From the NCBI RefSeq assembly GCF_025642155.1, contig NZ_CP106798.1, positions 3,410,001 to 3,474,000 of the forward strand: DNA of 64,000 nucleotides, in the 5' to 3' direction. Every line of letters begins with the position of its first letter. The stretch's first letter is position 1. Shown here in pieces: positions 1 through 7,586 of this stretch. This DNA comes from Streptomyces sp. HUAS 15-9 (lineage in GTDB: Bacteria > Actinomycetota > Actinomycetes > Streptomycetales > Streptomycetaceae). The position numbers and the translations under genes were made by a program. The notes below the pieces were generated by a model. That model was not told the origin of the DNA, made no database searches, and worked only from the letters and a program-made list of their open reading frames with translations.

Positions 1-966
1 GAGCAGGATCGGCCAGACGTTCCCGCCGCCGACGGCGTGCACCAGCATCTGGCTCAGCGTGGCCTCGGTGCCCTCGAACTTCGTCCACGGCATGGCGCCG
101 AGCGCGGCGACGGCGACGAGGACGTACAGGGCGGTGACCAGGACGAGGGACAGGATGATGGCGCGCGGCAGGTCCCGCTGCGGGTTCTTGGCCTCCTCGC
201 CCGCGGTGGAGGCGGCGTCGAAGCCGATGTAGGAGAAGAACAGGGAGGCGGCACCGGCGCTCATGCCCGCGGCGCCGAGCGGGAACAGGGGCTGGAAGTT
301 CCCGGCGTGGAACGCGGTGAAGGCGACGGCGCAGAACATCACCAGCGCGGCGATCTTCACCGCGACCATGATCGTGTTGGCGACTGCGCTCTCCTTCGCG
401 CCGCGCAGCAGCACGACCATGGCGAGGACGACGATGAGGGCGGCCGGGATGTTGAGCGTGCCGCCGAGTCCGGGCGGGGCGCTGAGCGACTCGGGCAGGG
501 TGACACCGAGGGTGAGGTCGAGCAGTTCGTTGACGTACTGGCCCCAGCCCACCGCCACGGCGGCCACGGACACCCCGTACTCCAGGATCAGACACCAGCC
601 GCACACCCAGGCGACGAACTCCCCGAGGGTGGCGTAGGCGTAGCTGTACGACGAGCCCGAGCCCGGGATCATGCCGGCCAGCTCGGCGTAGGAGAGGGCC
701 GAGAAGAGCGCGGTCACCCCGGCGAGCACGAAGGAGACGACGATGGCCGGGCCCGCTTCGGGGACGGCCTGCCCGAGCACGACGAAGATGCCCGTGCCCA
801 GGGTCGCGCCCACGCTCAGCAGCGTGAGCTGCGCGACCCCCATGGTCCGCTTGAGCGGGCTGCCCTCGGCCTCACCGACGAGCGAGCCGACGGCCTGCCG
901 CCGGGTGAGGCGGCCTGCCGGCCTCGTTTCCTGTCCGGCTCTGGGCCGTGTTCCGACTGTCTCCAC
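1..966 (-). CDS. APC-family amino acid permease, C-terminus beyond the left edge
   Basis: This is a polytopic inner-membrane amino-acid transporter of the APC superfamily, read on the minus strand. About 322 codons are visible and the frame is still open at base 1, so the C-terminal third lies outside the window. After a charged N-terminus the protein enters hydrophobic segments with the family signature GVAQLTLLSVGATLGTGIFVVL (substrate-binding GTGIF-type loop in the first membrane segment), then SYAELAGMIPGSGSSYSYAY and FFSYIGFDAASTAGEEAKNP, both typical of cationic/general amino-acid permeases. I chose the GTG at 966 because GGAGG lies about 10 bases upstream (977-981) and an in-frame TAG (994-996) precedes it. 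An IclR regulator lies 147 bp upstream on the same strand. Substrate cannot be assigned. Confidence 0.88.
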   Translation of the reverse strand, partial: METVGTRPRAGQETRPAGRLTRRQAVGSLVGEAEGSPLKRTMGVAQLTLLSVGATLGTGIFVVLGQAVPEAGPAIVVSFVLAGVTALFSALSYAELAGMIPGSGSSYSYAYATLGEFVAWVCGWCLILEYGVSVAAVAVGWGQYVNELLDLTLGVTLPESLSAPPGLGGTLNIPAALIVVLAMVVLLRGAKESAVANTIMVAVKIAALVMFCAVAFTAFHAGNFQPLFPLGAAGMSAGAASLFFSYIGFDAASTAGEEAKNPQRDLPRAIILSLVLVTALYVLVAVAALGAMPWTKFEGTEATLSQMLVHAVGGGNVWPILL

Positions 967-1113
967 CGTGTCGTTCCCTCCACCGTCGGGCTGCTATGGC
1001 CCCTGATGATGCGGAGGGACGACGACGCCGGGGTGAGGGGATCGACCAAAGGTGGGGCGAGCCGATTTACGGATCGGCCAAAGAATTCGCGCTTGCCGTG
1101 CCGGGAGGATCGG

Positions 1114-1764
1114 CTAGCGCAACGCTTCGGCAACCTCCCGGGCCGCGTCCATGACCCGCGGTCCGACCCGCTCGGGCACGGAGTCCGCCAGCATCACGAC
1201 GCCGACGCTGCCCTCCACGCCCGTGACGCCGAGCAGGGGCGCCGCCGCCCCGCTGGCACCCGCCTCCAGCTCACCGTGCGTCAGGGTGTAGCCGGGCTCC
1301 GTCAGCGGCGACTGCCGTGCCGAGAGGATCGCCCGGCCCGCGGCTCCCCGGTCCAGCGGATGCCTGAAGCCCGCCCGGTAGGCGACGTGATAGTCCGTCC
1401 ACGACGGCTCGACCACCGCGACGGCCAGTGCCTCCGTGCCGTCGACGAGCGTGAGATGGGCCGTCGCGCCGATGTCCTCGGCCAGCGCCCGCAGCGCGGG
1501 CAGTGCCGCCTCGCGCACCAGCGGATGCACCTGCCGGCCCAGGCGCAGCACTCCCAGCCCGACCCGGGCTCGGCCGCCCAGATCACGCCGTACCAGCGCA
1601 TGCTGTTCGAGCGTGGCCAGCAACCGGTACACGACGGTCCGGTTCACGCCCAGTTTGTTGGATAGCTCGGTGACGGTCAGCCCATGGTCCGTGTCGGCCA
1701 GCAGCTTGAGGACGCGCAGTCCCCGGTCGAGCGTCTGAGAGGTCTCCGCGGTCACGACGCCCAC
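1114..1764 (-). CDS. IclR-family transcriptional regulator
   Basis: This 216-residue protein has the IclR architecture: an N-terminal winged helix (about residues 8-60, with a tract reading TVTELSNKLGVNRTVVYRLLA) followed by an effector-binding domain that contains ALAEDIGATAHLTLVDG and AGRAILSA. It is somewhat shorter than the usual 240-260 residues. IclR proteins usually bind near their own promoter and respond to a small carbon or nitrogen metabolite. It lies just upstream of the amino-acid permease on the same strand, so it may regulate that gene; this is inference. The start at 1764 gives the expected short N-terminus before the helix-turn-helix. Confidence 0.87.
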   Translation of the reverse strand: MGVVTAETSQTLDRGLRVLKLLADTDHGLTVTELSNKLGVNRTVVYRLLATLEQHALVRRDLGGRARVGLGVLRLGRQVHPLVREAALPALRALAEDIGATAHLTLVDGTEALAVAVVEPSWTDYHVAYRAGFRHPLDRGAAGRAILSARQSPLTEPGYTLTHGELEAGASGAAAPLLGVTGVEGSVGVVMLADSVPERVGPRVMDAAREVAEALR

Positions 1765-2049
1765 TCCTTCAATGGTGAGGTCGGCAACCCCTTCACGGCG
1801 GATGCGTCGCAGAGTCCCGTCGGCGACGCGCTTTCAGAGGCCGCCGATCGGCATGGCGGCCCGGAGGCTCCGGGCCAAGTCGCTTCACGGCTGCGCTCCG
1901 CGGCGGCGCTGCCACGGGGCGTGTGCGTAGCGGGACATTAGCGAAGCCGGTTCGCTGAGCGGAAGCCTCCGTCCAGAATCCGGGCAAGACCAGATCCGGC
2001 CTGCCTACATTCGTCCGGATACGCACACGGCTCCACGCGGCAGGGGTTC

Positions 2050-2062
2050 GGGGCGAAGCCCC
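2050..2062 (-). terminator. Short GC hairpin downstream of the helicase gene
   Basis: GGGGCTTCGCCCC on the minus strand forms a short, tight stem-loop about 80 bases after the helicase stop codon. No T-run follows, as is common for Streptomyces terminators. It could equally be one copy of a dispersed GC-rich palindrome. Confidence 0.4.
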
Positions 2063-2091
2063 GTGACGATCACCTCTTGACCCACCGAGAC

Positions 2092-2114
2092 GGGCGGGTG
2101 GGTGGGTGGGTGGG
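2092..2114 (+). other. G-quadruplex motif of six GGG tracts
   Basis: Six GGG tracts are separated by single-base loops (one C, then T four times), followed by AAAAA. This is a textbook intramolecular G4 sequence on the plus strand. It lies about 25 bases past the 3' end of the minus-strand helicase gene. Confidence 0.75.
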
Positions 2115-2139
2115 AAAAATCGCTGAACCCAGCGGAGCG

Positions 2140-3933
2140 TCACCGCATGCGGGTGGCCCACTCCTGCACCTTGGCGATGCGCTGCCTCAGCTGCCCGGCC
2201 GTCGCCTCGGCGCTCGGCGGCCCCCCGCACACCCGCCGCAGCTCGGTGTGGATCACCCCGTGCGGCTTGCCGCTCTGGTGGACGTAGGCGCTCACCATCG
2301 TGTTGAGCTGCTTGCGCAGCTCCATCATCTCCTTGTGGCTGACCACCGGACGGCGCTCGGCGGGCAGTTCGAGCAGGTCGGCGTCGGAGTCGGGCTTCTT
2401 GCGGCTGTGAGCGATCTGCCGGGCCTGCCGCTTCTGGAGCAGCAGCTGCACCTGGTCGGGTTCGAGGAGCCCCGGGATGCCGAGATAGTCCTGCTCCTCC
2501 TCGCTCCCCGGGTGAGCCTGCATACCGAACTCGGCGCCGTCGTAGAGCACCCGGTCGAAGACGGCATCGGATTCGAGGGCCTCGAAGGGGAGCATGTCCG
2601 GCTCGCCCGTGTCCTCGTCCTGCTCCTTGTTCGCCTCCTCCATCTCCTTCTCGGACTCGGCGTACGGGTCCTCCTCGCCCTCCTTCTTCGGCTTGTCGAG
2701 GGCGTGGTCCCGCTCCACCTCCATCTCGTTGGCGAAGGTGAGCAGGTCGGGGATGGTCGGCAGGAAGACGGAGGCGGTCTCGCCGCGCCGCCGGGACCGT
2801 ACGAAACGGCCGACGGCCTGCGCGAAGAACAGCGGTGTGGAGATGGTGGTGGCGTAGACCCCGACGGCGAGCCGGGGCACGTCGACGCCCTCGGACACCA
2901 TGCGGACGGCGACCATCCAGCGGTCGTCGCTCTGGCTGAACTCGTCGATCCTCTTCGAGGCGCCGGTGTCGTCGGAGAGGACGAGCGTGGCCTTCGTGCC
3001 CGTGATCTCGCGGATGAGCTTGGCGTAGGCGCGGGCCGAGTCCTGGTCGGAGGCGATGACGAGGGCGCCCGCGTCCGGGATGCCCTTTCTGACCTCGGTC
3101 AGCCGCTGGTCGGCGGCGCGCAGCACGCTGGGCATCCACTCGCCGCGCGGGTCGAGGGCGGTGCGCCAGGCCTGGCTGACGGCGTCCTTGGTCATGGGCT
3201 CGCCGAGCCGGGCGGCGATCTCGTCACCGGCCTTGGTCCGCCAGCGCATGTTGCCGCTGTAGGAGAGGAAGATCACCGGCCGGACGACGTGGTCGGCGAG
3301 CGCGTTGCCGTACCCGTAGGTGTAGTCGGCGGCGGACCGCCGGATCCCGTCGTTCCCTTCCTCGTACGTCACGAAGGGGATGGGGTTGGTGTCGGACCGG
3401 AACGGCGTACCGGTGAGCGCGAGCCGTCGCGTGGCCGGCTCGAAGGCCTCCAGACAGGCCTCGCCCCAGGACTTGGAGTCACCGGCGTGGTGGATCTCGT
3501 CGAGGATCACCAGGGTCTTGCGCTGCTCGACGCGGTTGCGGTGCAGCATCGGGCGCACGCCGACACCGGCGTAGGTGACCGCGACCCCGTCGTAGTCCTT
3601 GCCGAGCGGTCCGGCGCTGTACTCGGGGTCGAGCTTGATACCGATCCGCGCGGCCGCCTCCGCCCACTGCTTCTTCAGGTGCTCGGTCGGCGCGACCACG
3701 GTCACCTGCTGCACGACGTGGTGATGCAGCAGCCAGGAGGCGAGGGTGAGGGCGAAGGTCGTCTTGCCCGCGCCCGGGGTCGCGACCGCGAGGAAGTCAC
3801 GCGGCTGCTCCTGGACGTACTTCTCCATCGCCCCTTGCTGCCAGGCACGCAGCTTGCTGGCGGTGCCCCAGGGAGCCCGGCCCGGGAAGGCCGGGGAGAG
3901 GTGGTGGGAGTGGGAAGCGGTGGTGGTAGTCAC
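2140..3933 (-). CDS. DEAD/DEAH-box superfamily 2 helicase
   Basis: This is an ATP-dependent nucleic-acid helicase of about 597 residues. From the chosen start, motif I (ATPGAGKT) is near residues 51-58, motif II (DEIH) near 145-148 and motif III (TGTPF) follows. Domain 2 carries SEGVDVPRLAVGVYAT and motif VI QAVGRFVRSRRRGE. An acidic linker rich in Glu and Lys follows motif VI, and the end contains a helical segment with MELRKQLNTMVSAYVHQSGKPHG. The layout resembles XPB/UvrB-like actinobacterial helicases of unknown role. A longer reading starts at GTG 3984. I prefer GTG 3933 because GGAG lies 3 bases upstream and a TTGACA...TAGGGT pair (4009-3983, 15-bp spacer) would place the transcript start after 3984. 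This choice is moderate. Confidence 0.85.
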   Translation of the reverse strand: MTTTTASHSHHLSPAFPGRAPWGTASKLRAWQQGAMEKYVQEQPRDFLAVATPGAGKTTFALTLASWLLHHHVVQQVTVVAPTEHLKKQWAEAAARIGIKLDPEYSAGPLGKDYDGVAVTYAGVGVRPMLHRNRVEQRKTLVILDEIHHAGDSKSWGEACLEAFEPATRRLALTGTPFRSDTNPIPFVTYEEGNDGIRRSAADYTYGYGNALADHVVRPVIFLSYSGNMRWRTKAGDEIAARLGEPMTKDAVSQAWRTALDPRGEWMPSVLRAADQRLTEVRKGIPDAGALVIASDQDSARAYAKLIREITGTKATLVLSDDTGASKRIDEFSQSDDRWMVAVRMVSEGVDVPRLAVGVYATTISTPLFFAQAVGRFVRSRRRGETASVFLPTIPDLLTFANEMEVERDHALDKPKKEGEEDPYAESEKEMEEANKEQDEDTGEPDMLPFEALESDAVFDRVLYDGAEFGMQAHPGSEEEQDYLGIPGLLEPDQVQLLLQKRQARQIAHSRKKPDSDADLLELPAERRPVVSHKEMMELRKQLNTMVSAYVHQSGKPHGVIHTELRRVCGGPPSAEATAGQLRQRIAKVQEWATRMR

Positions 3934-4049
3934 GGTCTCCGTGAGGGGGTTGGACGGCTCGGCTACGTATGACAACCGGGCCACCCTACCGGCGCCCCGG
4001 CGGTGTCAACGCCCGGACGAGGCCTGGTCCCCCGTGGGTGGGATCCACA

Positions 4050-4424
4050 TCACAGGGCACGCAACCGCCGCGCGATCACGACGACATCGCTCTCCACACC
4101 GGAGGCCACGTCGATGACCAGTTCGTACGCCGAGTCCTGGTCCACGCCGTCGAGATCGACCCCGTTGACGGCGAGGAAGGTGGCCGCGGCCAGCCAGGCG
4201 GTGCGCTTGTTGCCGTCGACGAGGGGGTGATTGGCGGCGATGGCGTGGAGCAGCGCGGCGGCCTGTTCGTACCGGTCCCGGTAGGCCGCCGTACCGAACA
4301 TCCGGGCACGGGGCCGGTGTACGGCCGAGGCGAGCAGCCCCGGCTCCCGGGCCTCGGGCGCCCGTCCCCCGAAGGCGACCTCGGCGAGGGCGGTGACCTC
4401 GGCGACGGTGAGGTGGCGGGTCAT
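4050..4424 (-). CDS. doc: Doc-like Fic-fold toxin (death-on-curing family)
   Basis: This 124-residue protein carries the Fic/Doc active-site motif HPLVDGNKRTAW at residues 66-77, with the catalytic His, acidic residue, Gly-Asn and Arg present. Doc proteins of this size phosphorylate EF-Tu and stop translation, unlike long Fic proteins that AMPylate. An inhibitory alpha-helix is expected on the partner. The start ATG overlaps the stop of the upstream small antitoxin by 4 bp (ATGA), so the two are translationally coupled and the antitoxin is made first. The motif is intact, so the toxin is likely functional. The substrate is inferred from the family. Confidence 0.85.
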   Translation of the reverse strand: MTRHLTVAEVTALAEVAFGGRAPEAREPGLLASAVHRPRARMFGTAAYRDRYEQAAALLHAIAANHPLVDGNKRTAWLAAATFLAVNGVDLDGVDQDSAYELVIDVASGVESDVVVIARRLRAL

Positions 4425-4627
4425 TCGCCGAGCCTCCTCAACAGGTCGGCGTGCGCCCCGGCCAGCCGCTCGGCGACGGCACGCACGGCGAGTTCCTCAT
4501 GGTGGAGATGGCTGCGTACGGCGTCCAGGGCGACGTCCTCCGGCGCACGCCCCTGGGCGTCCGCGAGGTCGTCGAGAGCCTGCCGGGTGGCGGGGTCGAG
4601 GGGGAGGGTCAGCTCGGGCTGGTGCAT
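4421..4627 (-). CDS. Antitoxin of the Doc pair (Phd/RHH-like)
   Basis: This 68-residue acidic protein directly precedes and overlaps the Doc-like toxin. The N-terminal half (LTLPLDPATRQALDDLADAQ, then EDVALDAVRSHL) resembles a ribbon-helix-helix DNA-binding module, and the C-terminal helix would bind and neutralise the toxin. Such antitoxins usually repress their own promoter, which must lie in 4628-4726. Assignment rests mainly on position, size and overlap. Confidence 0.7.
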   Translation of the reverse strand: MHQPELTLPLDPATRQALDDLADAQGRAPEDVALDAVRSHLHHEELAVRAVAERLAGAHADLLRRLGE

Positions 4628-4726
4628 GCGGGGAGGGTAGGCGGGGCGGGCGGGGCCGGGCGATCGGTTTACGGCTGATGCCAGGTCGCTCGCCGCGTAC
4701 GGCTACCGGCCCCTCACGGCGTACGA

Positions 4727-5074
4727 CTACGGGGCGCCCGCCGCGAACCGCTCACTCACCGCTCCCGCAGCCGTGTGGTCACCCACGCCCCGATCAGGGC
4801 CACCCCGGCCATGGGCAGGAACACGGCGGCGAAGGCGGCCGGATGCGACCCGGAGGCGTCGCCCGCCGCCGTGGCCGTGGCGTGTGCCGCGCTGCCGCCG
4901 CTACGGGGCGCCCGCCGCGAACCGCTCACTCACCGCTCCCGCAGCCGTGTGGTCACCCACGCCCCGATCAGGGCCACCCCGGCCATGGGCAGGAACACGG
5001 CGGCGAAGGCGGCCGGATGCGACCCGGAGGCGTCGCCCGCCGCCGTGGCCGTGGCGTGTGCCGCGCTGCCGCCG
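4727..5074. repeat. Tandem duplication of a 174-bp unit covering the MFS gene 3' end
   Basis: Bases 4727-4900 and 4901-5074 are two head-to-tail copies, both opening with CTACGGGGCGCCCGCCGCG and appearing identical by eye. The unit contains the last 47 codons and stop of the MFS gene plus about 29 bases of 3' flank. The right copy (4901-5074) holds the functional gene end; the left copy is a start-less remnant. The unit is a multiple of three, but the stop codon in each copy prevents read-through. Near identity suggests recent duplication or an assembly artefact. Confidence 0.9.
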
Positions 5075-6378
5075 CCCAGGGTCGCGAAGGCCGCACCGGC
5101 CACCGCGAGGAGGACGACATTGGAGAGGGCGTCGGAGATCTGCAGGGCGGCGGAGTTGGCGCCGGCCTCCTCCGGGGCGGAGAGGTGCAGCAGGAGCACA
5201 CCGGCGGAGGCGATCACCAGCCCCATGCCGAAGCAGCCGAAGGCCCAGGCGACGGCGAGGAGCCACACGGGCACCGAGTGGATCAGCACACTCGGCGCCG
5301 TGGCGATCGCGGCCGCGACCAGCACCATCCCCACGGTCATCAGCCGCTCCCGGTACGGCTCCACCCGCGGCCGCGACTGCACCCACGACCCGAGCGCCCA
5401 GGTCACCCCGCCCGCCGCGAGTGAGAACCCGGCCAGCGTCGGCGACAGCCCCCGCTGGGTCACCAGCATCAGCGGCACGAACGACTCCGCGGCGATGAAG
5501 GACCCCGCGGCCACCCCGCGCAACAGCACGACGGACGGCAGCCCGCGCGCGGCCCGGTAGGTACCGCGCGGCAGGAGCCCGAGCACCGCCGGCACGAGGA
5601 GGGCGGCGCCCGCGAGTCCGGGGAGCACGGAGACCCACCGCAGATCCTGCGCGGCGTACTGGAGCAGCCCGGCGCCGAGCGAGATCCCGAGGGCGAGCCG
5701 GATGCGCCGCCGGTCGAGGGAGAGACCAGCGGCTCCCGCCTCGACGGGCCCTCCGGCCCGCTGCCGTATCTGCGGCGTGGCGAGCGCCAGCGGGAACACG
5801 ACGAGCACCGGTATCCCGATGAACACCCACCGCCAGCCGAGGTGCTCGGTCACGGCCCCGGCCGCGAGCGGCCCGACGATGGACGGCACGACCCACCCGG
5901 CGGCAAAGGCCGCCAGGATCGCGGGGCGCAGCCGCTCCGGATAGGCCCGCCCCACGACGACGTACAGCGCGACGATCACCAGCCCGCCGCCCAGCCCCTG
6001 CACGGCGCGCCCCAGGATGAACAGCCACATGGCACCGGCGGTACCGGCCACGACCAGCCCGGCGGCGAAGGCCGCGATGCCCGTGGTCAGCGGCCCCAGC
6101 GGGCCCCGCCGGTCCGACCACTGCCCCGCCAGCACCATCCCGAACAGGCTGGTGGTGAAGTACCCGGAGAAGGCGAAGGCGTACAGCGCCAGCCCGTCCA
6201 GCTCCCGCGCGGCGACCGGCATCGCCGTCCCCACGGCGGTCGCCTCGAAGGCGATCAGCAGGACGACGGACACGATCCCGATACTGAGCGCACGGTGCGA
6301 CCGCCCCAGCACACTCTCGTGGGCTCTGTCGGCGGGTTCCTCGGCGACTTCGGCGTCGCGCGGCTCAAGGGCGGTCAT
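4930..6378 (-). CDS. MFS multidrug/solute exporter
   Basis: This membrane transporter is about 482 residues from the chosen start. It has the major-facilitator motif A GQWSDRRGPLG in the loop after transmembrane segment 2, the motif-B-like LGRAVQGLGGGLV, and alternating hydrophobic segments to the C-terminus, which suits a DHA1/DHA2-type drug exporter. I chose ATG 6378 over an in-frame TTG at 6423 because the TTG would add an atypical N-terminus. The shine-dalgarno is weak in both cases. The last 47 codons lie inside a tandem duplication, so the C-terminus could be a recombination product. The substrate is unknown. Confidence 0.85.
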   Translation of the reverse strand: MTALEPRDAEVAEEPADRAHESVLGRSHRALSIGIVSVVLLIAFEATAVGTAMPVAARELDGLALYAFAFSGYFTTSLFGMVLAGQWSDRRGPLGPLTTGIAAFAAGLVVAGTAGAMWLFILGRAVQGLGGGLVIVALYVVVGRAYPERLRPAILAAFAAGWVVPSIVGPLAAGAVTEHLGWRWVFIGIPVLVVFPLALATPQIRQRAGGPVEAGAAGLSLDRRRIRLALGISLGAGLLQYAAQDLRWVSVLPGLAGAALLVPAVLGLLPRGTYRAARGLPSVVLLRGVAAGSFIAAESFVPLMLVTQRGLSPTLAGFSLAAGGVTWALGSWVQSRPRVEPYRERLMTVGMVLVAAAIATAPSVLIHSVPVWLLAVAWAFGCFGMGLVIASAGVLLLHLSAPEEAGANSAALQISDALSNVVLLAVAGAAFATLGGGSAAHATATAAGDASGSHPAAFAAVFLPMAGVALIGAWVTTRLRER

Positions 6379-6459
6379 GGTCGCCAGGGTAAGCCGCACA
6401 GCCCCGCTTTGCCCCTGTCGCAAGCCGCCCCCGACCTCGGACCTTGGTCCTAGACCCCC

Positions 6460-6471
6460 CGTTCATGAACG
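6460..6471. promoter_or_regulatory. 12-bp perfect palindrome between the MFS gene and tRNA
   Basis: CGTTCATGAACG is a perfect palindrome about 80 bp upstream of the MFS gene start and about 80 bp before the tRNA. It has the size of an operator half-pair for a small dimeric repressor. No regulator is adjacent. Confidence 0.3.
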
Positions 6472-6551
6472 GCGTATGGCAGTCGCATTGCACCCCCGGC
6501 CCTTCCCTTGAGCCGCCCGCCACCCCCGTCCTACGTTCATTCCACGCACAC

Positions 6552-6649
6552 GGCCGTGTGCCCGAGTGGTTCAGGGACTCGCCTGCACCGCATCGATCAG
6601 CGGGCTCCGCCCGCGGGGAGTTACGCGGGTTCGATTCCCGCCACGGCCT
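6552..6649 (+). tRNA. Unusual class II tRNA, possibly degenerate; isotype unclear
   Basis: The ends form a tRNA. The acceptor stem GGCCGTG (6552-6558) pairs with CACGGCC (6642-6648, written on the same strand). TG at positions 8-9 and a D-arm CCC...GGG follow, and a perfect T-arm GCGGG-TTCGATT-CCCGC is present (6625-6641). The middle does not fold cleanly. One reading puts a seven-base loop at 6583-6589 with anticodon GCA, but only two stem pairs form. Another uses CCGC/GCGG (6588-6603) with an eight-base loop containing CGA (Ser), a CTCC/GGAG variable arm, and an extra 11 bases after the D-arm. CCA is not encoded. At 98 nt it is long. It may be a decayed tRNA-Ser-type gene. Confidence 0.6.
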
Positions 6650-7085
6650 CTGAATCGGGTGTCATGAGTCGCGTCCAGAGCCAGGGCGCCAGTTGTGCCG
6701 CGCCGAATGCCGTTTCCGCTGCGAAGAAGATCCACAGCAGGTCGGCGGCACCGTGGGTCGCCGCGTAGGCCTGCCACAGGGCGAACAGGGTGCGGGCCAG
6801 GCCGTCCAGGAGGCCGTGCAGTGGGAGGGGGCTGGTGATCCGCAGGAGGGCCCAGACGACCACGACCGAGCCCAGCAGGTTGGCGTACAGGGTCTGCATC
6901 GGGTCGAGGGCGGGCAGGGTGCCCAGGCCCGTGGCCTCGCCCAGCGAGGACAGCGCGTGGTGCAGCAGGGCGTAGGTCCACGGTGTCGCGAACCCCGCCG
7001 TGATGACGAGGTCGTACCAGGCGCTCGCGCGTACGAGACGCAGATAGGCGGGGTGGAACGGGGAGAGGAGTTGGTGTCGGTTCAC
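6621..7085 (-). CDS. Small polytopic membrane protein of unknown function
   Basis: This 154-residue protein has about four hydrophobic segments (near WYDLVITAGFATPWTYALL, LLGSVVVVWALL, LARTLFALWQAY and LLWIFFAAETAFGAAQL). It starts with GTG at 7085 and is divergent from the MerR regulator gene, with a MerR-type operator between them, so the two probably form a regulator-target pair. The last roughly nine codons run into the oppositely oriented tRNA-like gene (6621-6649). The natural C-terminus of homologues may end earlier. No function is recognised. Confidence 0.75.
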   Translation of the reverse strand: MNRHQLLSPFHPAYLRLVRASAWYDLVITAGFATPWTYALLHHALSSLGEATGLGTLPALDPMQTLYANLLGSVVVVWALLRITSPLPLHGLLDGLARTLFALWQAYAATHGAADLLWIFFAAETAFGAAQLAPWLWTRLMTPDSEAVAGIEPA

Positions 7086-7095
7086 GACGTCCGAC

Positions 7096-7125
7096 GCTAA
7101 ACAATGGAGTACTGTCCAAGGTCAA
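7096..7125 (-). promoter_or_regulatory. MerR-type promoter/operator for the divergent membrane gene
   Basis: On the minus strand TTGACC (7125-7120) and TTTAGC (7101-7096) are separated by 18 bp, close to the stretched 19-20 bp spacing of MerR-activated promoters. The spacer holds a near-palindrome TGGAGTACTGTCCA (7105-7118). The MerR gene starts about 60 bp away on the opposite strand. Confidence 0.6.
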
Positions 7126-7184
7126 GCCCAGCAAGCCGGAACAGGCCCATCCAGCCTGCCCAGTCCAGGATCCGGGGGAGGGTC

Positions 7185-7586
7185 GTGCGTATCGGGGAAC
7201 TGGCCGCGCAGGCCGGTATGACCAGGGACACCATTCGCTTCTACGAGAAGATCGGCCTTGTCGAGGGTCGGCGGCTGGCCAACGGCTATCGCGACTTCCC
7301 GCCGGAGACGGTGCCCTGGCTGCACTACGTCCGTACCGCCCAGACCCTCGGCTTCTCCCTGGCCGAGATCGCCCGGCACGGCGAGGAGTTGCGGGACGCC
7401 CCGGACTCCGCCGAAGCGCTGTCGGCGCTGTTGGAGGAGAAGATCCGGGTCATCGACGCACGGATGGCCGAACTCGCCGCTCTGCGAGTCGAGTTGGGCA
7501 CACGTGTCGGTACCGGCTGCCCTCTGCGGGCAGACGGCGGTCAGAGGACGCCGCCTGCCTCGTCCTGGAACAGTTCCGTCCAGTAG
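7185..7586 (+). CDS. MerR-family transcriptional regulator
   Basis: This 133-residue protein begins with the classic MerR winged helix (RIGELAAQAGMTRDTIRFYE, residues 2-21), followed by GYRDFPPETVPWLHYVRTAQTLGFSLAEI and a long dimerisation helix (EALSALLEEKIRVIDARMAEL). A single C-terminal Cys (GTGCPL) is visible, but there is no clear metal-binding set. I chose GTG 7185, which follows GGGGGAGGGTC, over an upstream ATG at 7104 whose translation is low-complexity. The last 46 bp overlap the convergent SUKH-4-like gene. The likely target is the divergent membrane-protein gene. Confidence 0.85.
   Translation: MRIGELAAQAGMTRDTIRFYEKIGLVEGRRLANGYRDFPPETVPWLHYVRTAQTLGFSLAEIARHGEELRDAPDSAEALSALLEEKIRVIDARMAELAALRVELGTRVGTGCPLRADGGQRTPPASSWNSSVQ

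Larger units (their letters stand above)
1765..2139. other. 375-bp intergenic gap, no gene seen
   Basis: Long open frames across this gap continue from neighbouring genes in other frames and show no family signature. The gap holds a short hairpin (2050-2062) and a six-tract G-rich repeat (2092-2114), both listed separately. The part next to 1765 must contain the promoter of the IclR gene, but I see no clear -35/-10 pair. Confidence 0.5.

Noticed and set aside
37..1665. 542-residue plus-strand protein
   Set aside because: Low-complexity Gly/Arg/Ala/Asp composition and full overlap with the permease and IclR genes show it is a shadow frame.
6552..7085. Integrative element at the tRNA
   Set aside because: No integrase, excisionase or direct repeat of the tRNA 3' end is visible in the window.
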